A stretch of 64,000 bases of DNA. It comes from an uncultured Pseudomonadota bacterium. GTDB taxonomy: Bacteria; Pseudomonadota; Gammaproteobacteria; Steroidobacterales; Steroidobacteraceae. The stretch spans positions 248,001 through 312,000 of the forward strand of contig CAIKMS010000008.1 in NCBI GenBank assembly GCA_903828595.1, written 5' to 3'. Shown piece after piece: positions 1-8,359 of the stretch (position 1 is the stretch's first letter; the number at the start of each line of letters is the position of its first letter). Made by a program: the position numbers and the translations under genes. The notes beneath the pieces were generated by a model, which was not told the origin of the DNA, searched no databases, and worked only from the letters and a program-made list of their open reading frames with translations.

Positions 1-554
1 CCCATCTGGGTGCTCAGCCACTCAAGATCATCGCCAAAAATCGAGCGCAGCACGATGTCGAGCGTCAGTTCGCTCATTTCATCGGTGATATCCACGTGAG
101 TTTGCGTGGCCGCTTTAGCTGAAAACGCTGCGAGTTTTTCATCGATGCAGCGATCAATGAGGTTGGCGTAAGATTCGATCATTCGCCGATGAAACATCGG
201 CTGAATCATGCGACGTTGGCGCCGCCAGCGCTCGCCCTCGCTGACCATGATGCCATCGCCTAAGAGGATCTTGACCCGGTCTAGGCCGATTCCCTTGATG
301 TAGTTGCGGTGGCTGGTAACCAAGACGCGTTTAACGTCGGCGGGATTATTGATTACCCAGGTTTCGGACTTGCGGCCTGGCGCGTAGATCCTGAAGATGT
401 CTCCGTATTGTGCGGCACAGTCTTCAAGCCGCGACAAGGAGTCCGGGGTTTCACCCACGTCAAAGGCCTCGGTGGCCAGTGGTGGGAGGGCGCCCGGGGC
501 GGGCGCTAAGTTCATCTGGCCTTGCGGCCGTAGCGGGTTCGAATCGTCTTGCAT
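1..554 (-). CDS. Cytochrome P450, N-terminal part (3' end beyond window)
   Basis: The minus strand reads open from an ATG at 554 to the window edge, about 184 codons. It would be a haem monooxygenase, but the substrate cannot be told. The translation has an N-terminal proline-rich stretch, then the P450 C-helix signature SEGERWRRQRRMIQPMF, in which W-R-x-x-R contacts a haem propionate. The I-helix oxygen-binding motif, ExxR and haem-cysteine loop lie outside the window. No N-terminal membrane anchor is visible, which fits a soluble bacterial P450. The ATG at 554 makes the gene overlap the divergent phosphopantetheinyl transferase gene by 6 bp; a second in-frame ATG at 515 would remove the overlap and cannot be excluded. 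Confidence 0.85.
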   Translation of the reverse strand, partial: MQDDSNPLRPQGQMNLAPAPGALPPLATEAFDVGETPDSLSRLEDCAAQYGDIFRIYAPGRKSETWVINNPADVKRVLVTSHRNYIKGIGLDRVKILLGDGIMVSEGERWRRQRRMIQPMFHRRMIESYANLIDRCIDEKLAAFSAKAATQTHVDITDEMSELTLDIVLRSIFGDDLEWLSTQM

Positions 555-1208
555 ACCGAGATTTTACATTACAGCGACATCCCCGAGCAGCCATGGCCAC
601 AGTTAGAGGCCTGTTTGTTGTCGAAAATTTCGCCGGCGAAGGCGGAATCGGTGAGTCGGCTGAGGCTGGCGGCTGACCGCAACGGCTCTTTATTGGGTTT
701 GTTGCTGCTCTGGTCGGCGATGAAGGCGCTGTCCAGACCCATGGCTTGGGAGGCTCTGGAGTTCCCGTTCATGCAAAAGCCTCGACTGTCCACTCGAGAG
801 GACTTCAGTATTAGCCACGGAGGCGGACGCGTAGCCTGTGCGGTGGTGCTGCACGGATCGGTGGGCTTGGACGTCGAGCCGGAAGGGCGCTTACTAGAGC
901 CTGCGTTGCGCTTAATTGCCACTCAGGAGGAGCTCGCGCGGGTGGCGGCCGGTGGGGGCTCCGCCACACGCTTGGCCGTGGCTAAAGAAGCGGTGCTGAA
1001 AGCCGCTGGAGGTCGCTACACGCAGTTAAAGCAGGTGTCTTTAGGCACTGAGATGGGTTGTTTTGCAGAGGTGGGTTACTGGTTGCAGTACCCTGATCTA
1101 GGTGCCGGTTATGTGGCGGCGTTGGCTTTGAGTGAGTCATGCCCAGCCCTTCAACCCGTGTACTGGGAGCCAACGCAACTCCTGAAACGTTTTCTGGCAA
1201 GCGGCTAG
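549..1208 (+). CDS. 4'-phosphopantetheinyl transferase (Sfp/Gsp type)
   Basis: It transfers 4'-phosphopantetheine from CoA to a carrier-protein serine; the partner could be a fatty-acid, polyketide or peptide carrier. The 219 residues are normal length for the Sfp group. Family motifs are present: SISHGGG, then GLDVEP with the metal-binding Asp and Glu, and AVAKEAVLKAAG, the K-E-A-x-x-K-A motif with the third acidic ligand. The N-terminal LRLAADRNGSLLG also matches the family, so the TTG start at 549 is preferred over the first in-frame ATG at 720, which would delete that region. An in-frame TAG at 531 prevents a much longer N-terminus. It is head to head with the P450 gene, with 5' ends overlapping. 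Confidence 0.82.
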   Translation: MHTEILHYSDIPEQPWPQLEACLLSKISPAKAESVSRLRLAADRNGSLLGLLLLWSAMKALSRPMAWEALEFPFMQKPRLSTREDFSISHGGGRVACAVVLHGSVGLDVEPEGRLLEPALRLIATQEELARVAAGGGSATRLAVAKEAVLKAAGGRYTQLKQVSLGTEMGCFAEVGYWLQYPDLGAGYVAALALSESCPALQPVYWEPTQLLKRFLASG

Positions 1209-1238
1209 AATGCCGCAAAAGCTAAAAGTAGGTTGTTC

Positions 1239-1982
1239 GTGAATCAGAATCGAGGTCGAGCACCGCGAAACACCATATACACCCAACAGACGTCTTCCAC
1301 GCGAAAGCTGACGCGGGGCAGGCGGCTGCTGTATCGCTGCGCGGCGCCACTGGCTCGGGCCTTGGTGCGTTTTTGGTGGGGTAGCTGCCGGCTAGTAGCG
1401 GTGAGCGGCGCGGACTGGTTATCTAAAGCCTTAGCTGACGGACCCATAATTCCGGTCTACTGGCACGGGCAACAGTTATTTTGCGTCAAGCATTTATTAG
1501 GACAGCAAGCCCACGGCCTGCGTCTGGGATTTCTGATCAGCCCTTCGGTCGATGGCGAGCTGCCGGCCATGATCGCGGCTCAGTCCGGTGCGGCGGTGAT
1601 CCGCGGCTCTGCGTCCAACACCGGCGCGCGGGCACTGCGTGACTATCTGCAAACGTTGAGCGAGGGCGTGTCACCGGGGATTACTCCGGATGGCCCGGCC
1701 GGACCGCGTGAGGAGTTTAAGCAGGGCGCTATTCTATTATCGCAGCTGTCTGGCCGGCCCATGTTGCCGATGGCTATGGCGGCCAGCCGTGGTTTTTATT
1801 TCCGCAGTTGGGATCGCTTTTTACTGCCTTATCCGGGCTCTAGGGTCGCGTTGGCTATTGGACCTGCCATCCTGATCCCTAAAAATGCCAGCAATGCCGA
1901 ACGTGAGCAGTGGCAGATTCAAATGACCCAGACGCTGCTTGAGCTGGAAAATCAGGCACGTCTGAGTCTACGTAAAGCCTGA
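1239..1982 (+). CDS. Lysophospholipid acyltransferase-like protein, DUF374 family
   Basis: Predicted acyltransferase of the LPLAT superfamily, DUF374 branch, about 247 residues. Visible landmarks are PVYWHGQQLF, the position of the catalytic HX4D block, with the His kept but no Asp four residues on, and GITPDGPAGPREEFKQGA, the family's S/T-P-D-G-P-x-G-P loop. DUF374 proteins are thought to act in outer-membrane lipid or lipid A assembly, but the acceptor here is unknown. The GTG at 1239 is chosen because AGTAGG ends six bases before it; the TTG at 1233 has no room for a ribosome site. Its 3' end stops 3 bp from the convergent CDF gene. Confidence 0.78.
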   Translation: MNQNRGRAPRNTIYTQQTSSTRKLTRGRRLLYRCAAPLARALVRFWWGSCRLVAVSGADWLSKALADGPIIPVYWHGQQLFCVKHLLGQQAHGLRLGFLISPSVDGELPAMIAAQSGAAVIRGSASNTGARALRDYLQTLSEGVSPGITPDGPAGPREEFKQGAILLSQLSGRPMLPMAMAASRGFYFRSWDRFLLPYPGSRVALAIGPAILIPKNASNAEREQWQIQMTQTLLELENQARLSLRKA

Positions 1983-1985
1983 GCC

Positions 1986-3005
1986 TTAGTGATGATGGGC
2001 GTGTGCAACTTCACCAGCGCAGGCATGTTCGGTGTCGGTGCACGCATCAATTTCAATCTGAATAGTTGAGTGATGTATCGAAAAGTCTTCGATTAGCACG
2101 CGTTTGAGTTGCGCAAGCGCGTCTTGCACGTTCGCCGTGGCCCCGATGCGTGCGTGAGCCGTGAGCAAGGTATCGGCCGGTGTCAGTGACCAGGCGTGGA
2201 CGTGATGCACATCGAGAATCTCCGGAGACGCTCCCTTGAGTCGCGATACCAGGCGGCCTAAATCCAGGCCGACCGGAACGCCTTCTTGGAGGACGTGAGC
2301 CGAATCGAGCAGTAGCCTCCAGGCGCCTCGCGCGATGAGCGCGGCGACAAACAAAGACAGCCAGGCATCAGCCGGCAACCAGCCGGTGTAGCGGATCACG
2401 ACGGCTGAGGCCACGGCCGCCACCGAGCCGATCAAGTCGGACAGGACGTGCAGGTAGGCCGCACGAGTGTTCATGTCATGCTCGTGCGCCCCGTGCAGCA
2501 ATGCTGCAGCACCAAGGTTGACCAAGACTCCAAGCATCGCCACGGCCGCGGCGATCGTGGTTTCGACCGGATGGGGCGTCATCATGCGGTTGACTGCCTC
2601 CACCACGATGCCGGCAACAATAATCAGCAGCAGCAGCGAGTTAACGAAGGCGGCCAATACCTGGACTCGGGCATACCCGAAAGACCGCGTGTCATTTCGC
2701 GGTCTAGCCGACAGGCGGTGTGCAAACCATGCCAGGGCCAGTGAGGCCGCATCCACAAACATGTGGCCAGCATCGGCCGTCAGCGTCAATGAACCTGACC
2801 AGAAACCCCCGAATCCCTCGGCAATCATGACGGCGACGATCAGCCAGAAGGCGACACCTAACTTGTTGCCGGTGCTTCCATGATGATGGTGGGAGTGACC
2901 GTGACTGTGCCCATGTCCGTGTCCGTGGTCATGGTTATGCCCGTGCCCATGGTCATGGTTGTGCGATGACGCCTGGGTCGTGGGAGGGGGGTGGTCGTGA
3001 CTCAT
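1986..3005 (-). CDS. Cation diffusion facilitator metal exporter, His-rich N-terminus
   Basis: Inner-membrane CDF (CzcD/ZitB-like) antiporter, predicted to export Zn, Co, Cd or similar divalent metals in exchange for protons. About 339 residues. The first 45 residues are dominated by His-Asp-His-Gly repeats, a metal-binding segment. Helix II carries DAGHMFVDAASLA and helix V carries HVLSDLIGS, the paired HxxxD transport-site motifs. A cytoplasmic domain follows, containing DVHHVHAWSL, and the tail CTDTEHACAGEVAHAHHH is again rich in His and Cys. ATG at 3005 (MSHDH) is taken as start because metal-binding sequence begins there; a TTG at 3068 would add 21 unrelated residues. No clear ribosome site precedes either. 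Confidence 0.9.
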   Translation of the reverse strand: MSHDHPPPTTQASSHNHDHGHGHNHDHGHGHGHSHGHSHHHHGSTGNKLGVAFWLIVAVMIAEGFGGFWSGSLTLTADAGHMFVDAASLALAWFAHRLSARPRNDTRSFGYARVQVLAAFVNSLLLLIIVAGIVVEAVNRMMTPHPVETTIAAAVAMLGVLVNLGAAALLHGAHEHDMNTRAAYLHVLSDLIGSVAAVASAVVIRYTGWLPADAWLSLFVAALIARGAWRLLLDSAHVLQEGVPVGLDLGRLVSRLKGASPEILDVHHVHAWSLTPADTLLTAHARIGATANVQDALAQLKRVLIEDFSIHHSTIQIEIDACTDTEHACAGEVAHAHHH

Positions 3006-3124
3006 GCAGTTCGGGCCTGTAAGCGAGGAGACAGCACGCACTTTAGGGGGCTGTGCCCGGCTCTGCAATGGGGCATAAAGCCAAAGTCAATTTGCATGAT
3101 GCCTAATAGATACAGTTAGTTAGC

Positions 3125-3153
3125 TTGCTTTCCTGAGAGCAAATAGTGATACT
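3125..3153 (+). promoter_or_regulatory. Candidate sigma-70 promoter before the GGDEF-EAL gene
   Basis: TTGCTT at 3125-3130 and GATACT at 3148-3153 are separated by 17 bp, which would place transcription start near 3160, about 20 nt before the GTG of the next gene. The match is moderate (3 of 6 and 4 of 6). The call rests on position and spacing only. Confidence 0.35.
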
Positions 3154-3180
3154 GCCTGTAAGTAGAAGATAAACCGAAGA

Positions 3181-5958
3181 GTGAGAACTGAGCATCAGTT
3201 CCAGATCCAATCGGTAATGAAGCGCGACACTGTCGTGTTTCATGGGGGACAAGCGGCGGCAATGGCTAGTTTGACTGGCGATAGCAACGATAATTTCACG
3301 GCCTCCGACATTCTCGCGCCGGATACGTGGTCGCGTCCGCGCTTTGGAGCTGCGGCCGGTTTAGATGTGGCCGCAATCAAAATTGCTGTTGATTTTCAAT
3401 CCCTTACGCCAGGTAACTTTCGGCGCGTACTGACCGAGAATCTGGAAATCCTGCGCACAGAAACGGCTGTGGATTGTGCGTTTGTGGCGTTCTACGACCA
3501 GTCCAGCGAATTTATTGAATGCATCGAGAGCGCTCAGGTGCCGTTTTGTCAGTGCCACCCTGACGAATTTCGGGCTATGCCGCTAACCGAACTTCCCGGT
3601 CTGGCCGAACGATTGGGTCACAGCCGAATCTTAGAATTGCGTAACGTCGCGCAAGCGCGACCCGAGTTCGCGGCAATTGCTGCGTTTTTTGCTGCGCGCG
3701 GTGTCAGTGGTGCACTTTTGGTGGGTATCAGTGTTCGCGGACGCCCTAAAGGATTTTTAGCCTTAGTGACCGCCAGGCCCTCCAGCGGCTTTGATGTGCA
3801 TTCCCATCTGACGATGAAGTTGATTGGGGCAAGTCTAAGCGCGGGTCTAGAGCGCTTGTCATTAGAGCGTGATCTGGCGCACTTAAAAGAGCGGGAGTCG
3901 CTAGCCTTAAGTTGCGCCAATGACGGTCTCTGGGATTACGATGCGATAACCAATCAGACTTGGTTCTCACCGCGCTGGCGGGAAATGCTGGGCTATGACG
4001 CGGAGTCTCTTGAGGGTGGTATCGACTGGAATAAGTTGGTGCACCCGGATGACCGCGGTCGTGTCTCGCAAATGATTCGCGATCATGTGGCGGGTAAGAG
4101 CGAATTATTTGAGAGCACTCATCGTATGCTGCGCCGAGACGGTGAATGGCTGTGGGTGGTTAGTCGCGCTCGGGCATTTTTGGATGAAAATGGCCGCTTA
4201 CGACGGTTGACGGGTGTCGAACACGACATTACGGAGCGCAAGCTTTACGAGGAAGCACTCTTTCGTGAAAAAGAAAGCGCGCAGATCACTTTGCGCGCTA
4301 TCGGTGATGCGGTCATAACCACGGATCAACAGTCACGCATTGAATATCTCAACCCGGTCGCGGAAGAGTTGACAGGATGGCGAGTTGAGGATGCGATGGG
4401 TCGCCCCATCGGTGAAGTATTTAAGGCTTTTCACGAAGAAACCTGCGAGCCGTTAGAAAATCCGCTCCAACAGGCGATAAAGCGTGAGCGTGCGATCAAG
4501 TCGTCACGCCCGACCTTGCTGATTCGCCGTGACGGTAATGAGCTGTACGTGCAAAGCACTGCCTCACCTATTCAAGATGGCAGCGCGGTAGTGACCGGTG
4601 GTGTTCTGGTATTCCACGATGTCACCGAGTCACGCGAACTCAACCGTCGGCTTTCCTATCATGCCAGTCATGACATTCTCACGGGCCTTATTAACCGTAG
4701 TGATTTTGAACTGAGGCTTGAGCGTGCAATCAAAAGCAGCGCATCCAACGAGATGGCCTATGTCATCTGCTATATCGATATCGATCAATTCAAGATCATC
4801 AATGATAGTTGCGGCCACGCGGCGGGTGATGCCGTTCTCAGTCAGGTCGGTGCTTTATTAAAATCAAAAGTGCGGTGGCGTGACAGTCTTTCACGCTTAG
4901 GTGGTGATGAGTTCGCCATCCTTTTGGAAGGCTGTGCCTTAGAAGAGGGCTTGCGTACCGCTGAGGTATTACGTGAGGCGGTAAATAGTTTCCGTTTCTC
5001 TTGGGAAGACCGCAGTTTCCGCCTCACCGCATCTCTTGGTGTCGTGCCAATTAATCCTCAAACAGAGGATGTGGCTTCGTTAATGTCGGCTGCTGAGAGT
5101 GCCTGCCAGGCCGCTAAAGAGGCGGGTCGCAATCGCGTTCATTCTTTTGAAGAGAATGACATTGACTTGATGCGCAGGCGACGGGAAATGCAGTGGGCAT
5201 CGCGAATCAATGCGGCCTTGGAAGAGGGCAGGTTCGATCTTTACCGACAAATTATTTGTCCCTTGCAGGCCGAGGAGCAGGGACTGCACTATGAGATCTT
5301 GCTGCGAATGCGCGATGAAGCCGGAAAAATCATATCCCCCGAGAGCTTTATTGCCGCCGCTGAGCGCTACGGTCTGATGCCTGCTATTGATCGCTGGGTT
5401 ATTCAAAATACGTTCCGTTGGTTGGTATCTTGTGCAGACGAGCGACAAAAGCTGGCGCTGTGTGCCATCAACCTGTCAGGGCAAAGCTTAGGGGATGATA
5501 AGTTCCTGCCGTACGTTATCGAGGAATTCCATAGCAGTGGCCTGGATGCCTCGAAGATCTGTTTCGAGATAACAGAAACGGCTGCTATTAAGAGTTTTAG
5601 TCAGGCAAGCCGCTTTATTCGCGCCTTGAAGGAATTGGGCTGCAAGTTCTCATTAGACGACTTCGGTACCGGCATGTCGTCGTTTGGTTACTTGAAGCAC
5701 TTTCCGGTTGATTACTTAAAGATTGACGGAAGCTTCGTTAAAGAAATCATGAAGGATCCAATTGATCGTGAGATGGTGCGATCGATTAATGAGATCGGCC
5801 ATCTGACCGGTAAGCGCACCATCGCTGAGTTTGCCGAGAATGACGAAATCATAGCCATGCTGAAAGTCTTAGGCGTGGACTATGCGCAGGGTTATGCCGT
5901 GTCTATGCCGGCGAGCGTGATGAGTCCTGCGGTTGTGCGGGTGACGGGCGCGCGCTAG
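3181..5958 (+). CDS. GAF-PAS-PAS-GGDEF-EAL cyclic-di-GMP enzyme
   Basis: Cytoplasmic sensor that could make and/or break c-di-GMP, 925 residues, no membrane segment. Order: GAF-like domain about 60-230; PAS with C-terminal PAC about 235-365 (ends GVEHDITERK); second PAS about 365-480; GGDEF about 490-655; EAL about 665-915. The cyclase motif LGGDEF (574-578) is intact, and RWRD five residues before it is a complete I-site for product inhibition. In the EAL domain the signature reads EILLR (from 705) rather than EALLR, but the catalytic Glu, DDFGTG, the KIDGSF lysine and TIAEFAEN are kept, so phosphodiesterase activity is plausible. GTG at 3181 is used; ATG at 3217 is an alternative. It stands alone. 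Confidence 0.9.
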   Translation: MRTEHQFQIQSVMKRDTVVFHGGQAAAMASLTGDSNDNFTASDILAPDTWSRPRFGAAAGLDVAAIKIAVDFQSLTPGNFRRVLTENLEILRTETAVDCAFVAFYDQSSEFIECIESAQVPFCQCHPDEFRAMPLTELPGLAERLGHSRILELRNVAQARPEFAAIAAFFAARGVSGALLVGISVRGRPKGFLALVTARPSSGFDVHSHLTMKLIGASLSAGLERLSLERDLAHLKERESLALSCANDGLWDYDAITNQTWFSPRWREMLGYDAESLEGGIDWNKLVHPDDRGRVSQMIRDHVAGKSELFESTHRMLRRDGEWLWVVSRARAFLDENGRLRRLTGVEHDITERKLYEEALFREKESAQITLRAIGDAVITTDQQSRIEYLNPVAEELTGWRVEDAMGRPIGEVFKAFHEETCEPLENPLQQAIKRERAIKSSRPTLLIRRDGNELYVQSTASPIQDGSAVVTGGVLVFHDVTESRELNRRLSYHASHDILTGLINRSDFELRLERAIKSSASNEMAYVICYIDIDQFKIINDSCGHAAGDAVLSQVGALLKSKVRWRDSLSRLGGDEFAILLEGCALEEGLRTAEVLREAVNSFRFSWEDRSFRLTASLGVVPINPQTEDVASLMSAAESACQAAKEAGRNRVHSFEENDIDLMRRRREMQWASRINAALEEGRFDLYRQIICPLQAEEQGLHYEILLRMRDEAGKIISPESFIAAAERYGLMPAIDRWVIQNTFRWLVSCADERQKLALCAINLSGQSLGDDKFLPYVIEEFHSSGLDASKICFEITETAAIKSFSQASRFIRALKELGCKFSLDDFGTGMSSFGYLKHFPVDYLKIDGSFVKEIMKDPIDREMVRSINEIGHLTGKRTIAEFAENDEIIAMLKVLGVDYAQGYAVSMPASVMSPAVVRVTGAR

Positions 5959-6012
5959 GCTTGTTAGCAGGCGCATCAGCAGGGGCTGGTAATGCGGTGT
6001 TGCGGGCCGGGG

Positions 6013-6873
6013 TTACACCAAAAAAAGCCGCATGGATAAGTCGATAGCCTGCACGTTCTTCGTTAAAGAGCCGGCTGAAATATAATCTACGCCGGTTTCG
6101 GCGATGCTTTTGAGTGTGTCCAGCGTAACGCCACCGGATGCTTCCAACTTGAGTGGGTGACTTCGGTTTCGGTTACGTCGAACCGCTTCTTTCATTTCGG
6201 ACAGTGAGAACTCATCGAGCAAGACGCTATCGGCATTGGCGGCAAAGACTTCTTCCAGTTCATCCAGCGTCTCCACCTCGACTTCAACTAACACGTGGTT
6301 TGATTGCTGTCGTGAGGCGGCTACCGCAGCGGCGATCGAGCCTGCGGCCGCGATATGGTTTTCTTTGATGAGAATGGCATCGTACAGGCCTATTCGATGA
6401 TTCGTCCCGCCGCCGACTTTGACAGCGTATTTTTGTGCCAGCCGTAACCCAGGCACTGTCTTTCGCGTGTCTAAAATTTTACAGGCAGTGCCTTCTAGTT
6501 GGGCCACGTAACGTTGCGTAAGCGTCGCGGTGCCTGACAAAGTTTGCAGAAAATTGAGTGCGGTGCGTTCCCCAGAAAGGATGTCACGGGCGGGTCCACA
6601 GACCTCGAATAACAGACTATCAGCCGCAACGACAGCTCCCTCGTGAACTGCCCAGTTCACCACGATGGCAGGGTTCAACGCGGCAAATACCGCATCAACC
6701 CAGGGCTTGCCACAGATGACGGCGCGTTCACGAGTAATGACTCGGGCGTGGGCTTTAGCACTGGCCGGCACGAGAGCGGCGGTTAAGTCGCCTGTCCCTA
6801 TGTCTTCGGCTAAGGCTCGTGCAACATCATCGGCTACACAGGCTGGCGCCGTAAATGACATGGGAAGACTCAC
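6013..6873 (-). CDS. nadC: Quinolinate phosphoribosyltransferase (decarboxylating)
   Basis: Third step of de novo NAD synthesis: quinolinate plus PRPP gives nicotinate mononucleotide, CO2 and PPi. Full family length (286 residues). The active-site region is clear: NFLQTLSGTAT, then DTRKTVPGLR, KVGGGTNHRIGLYDAILIKE and the barrel strands VEVEVETLDEL and EASGGV, ending with YISAGSLT. The start is GTG at 6873 or ATG at 6861; neither has a strong ribosome site and the difference is four residues. It is convergent with the GGDEF-EAL gene across 54 bp and followed upstream by an unrelated membrane-protein gene in the same orientation. No other NAD genes lie in the window. Confidence 0.96.
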   Translation of the reverse strand: MSLPMSFTAPACVADDVARALAEDIGTGDLTAALVPASAKAHARVITRERAVICGKPWVDAVFAALNPAIVVNWAVHEGAVVAADSLLFEVCGPARDILSGERTALNFLQTLSGTATLTQRYVAQLEGTACKILDTRKTVPGLRLAQKYAVKVGGGTNHRIGLYDAILIKENHIAAAGSIAAAVAASRQQSNHVLVEVEVETLDELEEVFAANADSVLLDEFSLSEMKEAVRRNRNRSHPLKLEASGGVTLDTLKSIAETGVDYISAGSLTKNVQAIDLSMRLFLV

Positions 6874-6955
6874 AGCCAGAGGCTCGCTTAGAGATTAAAG
6901 GTAGAGGCTTGCCAAAGATGCGGTCGTTGACCGCACCTTTGGCCGCTCAACGGCT

Positions 6956-7561
6956 TTAGAACGGTAAGCCGTGGCTCTGTGCACCCATGAACATCAGCAT
7001 AGGTACCGACAGGATGAAGTTGATGCGCGAAGCCATCAGTGCCGTCTTACGTGCGGCAGCCTTCTCTTCGTCCGTGGCAGGAACCATGCCCAGAATCTTC
7101 TGTTGGTTCGGCCAGATCAGCACCCACACGTTGAATAGCATGATGGTGCCTAGCCAGATACCCACACCGATCGTGCGAGTACCGCCCTGCAAGGTAAATG
7201 CGTTAATTGCGCCATCGACCCCGTAGAAAGCCACCAGGTAATAGGCGCCGGTCACCCAGGTGGCGGCTGCCGCCCAGCGAAACCACAGCAATGCCCGTGG
7301 TGCGATGTACTTGGCCACGCCGGCGCCGCCCGGACCGCCCTTATCGGCTGCGGCGGCCGCTAATCCGGGAACCTGCACGACGTTGAAATAGTAGAGCAGG
7401 CCGATCCACATCACGCCGACCACGATGTGCAGCCAACGACCGATGTGAGCGAGATCTACATGCAGGCCCGTGCCACTCATTGAAGATACGACGACGCTAA
7501 GCACGACGGCGAGCACGAAGCCCGTGGTAATCGCGCCTTTGACGGTATTAATCGGATGCAT
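6956..7561 (-). CDS. PuuD-like (urate oxidase N-terminal type) integral membrane protein
   Basis: Polytopic inner-membrane protein, 201 residues with about four to five hydrophobic helices. Conserved-looking stretches are LHIVVGVMWIGLLYYFNVVQ, ALLWFRWAAAATWVTGAYY and NVWVLIWPNQQKILG, which I recognise as the Urate_ox_N membrane domain found in urate hydroxylase PuuD. Characterised PuuD carries a C-terminal cytochrome c domain; this protein ends soon after its last helix and has no CxxCH. No purine-degradation genes are near. Its role may therefore be something other than urate oxidation, for example a haem or quinone-linked membrane subunit. ATG at 7561 has a good ribosome site, GAGGAAA, just upstream. 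Confidence 0.6.
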   Translation of the reverse strand: MHPINTVKGAITTGFVLAVVLSVVVSSMSGTGLHVDLAHIGRWLHIVVGVMWIGLLYYFNVVQVPGLAAAAADKGGPGGAGVAKYIAPRALLWFRWAAAATWVTGAYYLVAFYGVDGAINAFTLQGGTRTIGVGIWLGTIMLFNVWVLIWPNQQKILGMVPATDEEKAAARKTALMASRINFILSVPMLMFMGAQSHGLPF

Positions 7562-7673
7562 GAAATTTCCTCGGTTGTCTTAAAAAGGGTCGATGAACGT
7601 GCGCGCAGTCAGGATCTGACACCTTTAAGGTGCAAGTGCACTGGACGGCCTAAATTGGTGGCTGTTGCCTTGA

Positions 7674-7703
7674 AGAATAGGCGGGCAGGCACCATAATTT
7701 CAA
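7674..7703 (-). promoter_or_regulatory. Candidate promoter of the PuuD-like gene
   Basis: Reading the minus strand, TTGAAA (7703-7698) and TATTCT (7679-7674) are separated by 18 bp. This predicts a start near 7667 and a leader of about 105 nt before the ATG at 7561. The -35 matches 5 of 6 and the -10 matches 4 of 6. Confidence 0.35.
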
Positions 7704-7769
7704 GCACTTGTAGTTTACACCATCGCGCTGGTTCCTGTTGGCAGCTGCGATGGGCCACGCGACCTGCTG

Positions 7770-7803
7770 TGCCTGTGTAAGACTGGTGCCTGTGTAAAAC
7801 TGA
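7770..7803. repeat. Tandem duplication of a 17-bp unit
   Basis: TGCCTGTGTAAGACTGG (7770-7786) is followed directly by TGCCTGTGTAAAACTGA (7787-7803), identical at 15 of 17 positions. It lies in the intergenic region upstream of grxD. It could be a slippage product or a pair of binding sites. Confidence 0.75.
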
Positions 7804-8008
7804 GATTCCTTGATGAGGCGGCTCGCAGACCGGTTTGCGTGCCTCTGGTTGAGAAGTCCAGGCCGTGGTTGATCGCCGCCTTTGGCACGTGCGGTTAGGC
7901 TTGATGCCATCGCAGCCTGCGTTGTCCCCGGGGCAAGGCGCTGGCGTAAGTCGATGGGGTTTAGCGACTTTTTAGCTCTTATTTTTTTAAGTTTAAGGAC
8001 GATTGCAC

Positions 8009-8338
8009 ATGAGCCAGACAGACACAATTGAACGTATCAAAACCCATTTGGCAGCCGCACCGGTTGTGCTGTTTATGAAGGGTACCCCCGACTTCCCACA
8101 GTGCGGTTTTTCCGCACAAACCGTGGCAGCGCTCAAGCAATGCGGGGCTCAGTTCGCCCACATCAATATTTTTGAGGATCCCGAGCTGCGCGAAGCCATC
8201 AAAGGCTATTCGAACTGGCCGACCTTCCCGCAGTTGTACGTCAACGGCGAATTAATCGGCGGTTGCGATATTGCTCTGCAGATGTTCCACAGCGGCGAAC
8301 TAAAGACCTTGTTGGGTGAAGTCGGAGCCGTTGGCTAA
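8009..8338 (+). CDS. grxD: Monothiol glutaredoxin, Grx4 type
   Basis: Binds and hands on [2Fe-2S] clusters with glutathione, usually with BolA-family partners. 109 residues, normal length. The active site is FPQCGFSAQT with the CGFS monothiol motif; KGTP precedes it, and WPTFPQLYVNGELIGGCDI contains the cis-Pro and the GG-C/S-D glutathione-binding turn. ATG at 8009 is chosen because AAGGAC (7995-8000) sits eight bases before it; a TTG at 8003 would be too close. It is monocistronic and convergent with rnt. Confidence 0.95.
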   Translation: MSQTDTIERIKTHLAAAPVVLFMKGTPDFPQCGFSAQTVAALKQCGAQFAHINIFEDPELREAIKGYSNWPTFPQLYVNGELIGGCDIALQMFHSGELKTLLGEVGAVG

Positions 8339-8359
8339 ACTTTTCAGGCCCAAGCCGCT

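Larger units (their letters stand above)
7562..8008. other. 447-bp intergenic gap between divergent genes
   Basis: No supported coding region. Reading frames across it are short and lack homology I can recognise. It holds the candidate promoter for the PuuD-like gene, a 17-bp tandem duplication at 7770-7803, and a T-rich segment (7970-7990) just before the ribosome site of grxD. A small RNA or an unrecognised degraded gene could be present, but nothing in the sequence shows it directly. Confidence 0.5.

Noticed and set aside
2448-2883. Plus-strand frames opposite the CDF gene
   Set aside because: Mirror images of a well-supported membrane transporter gene; no family features.
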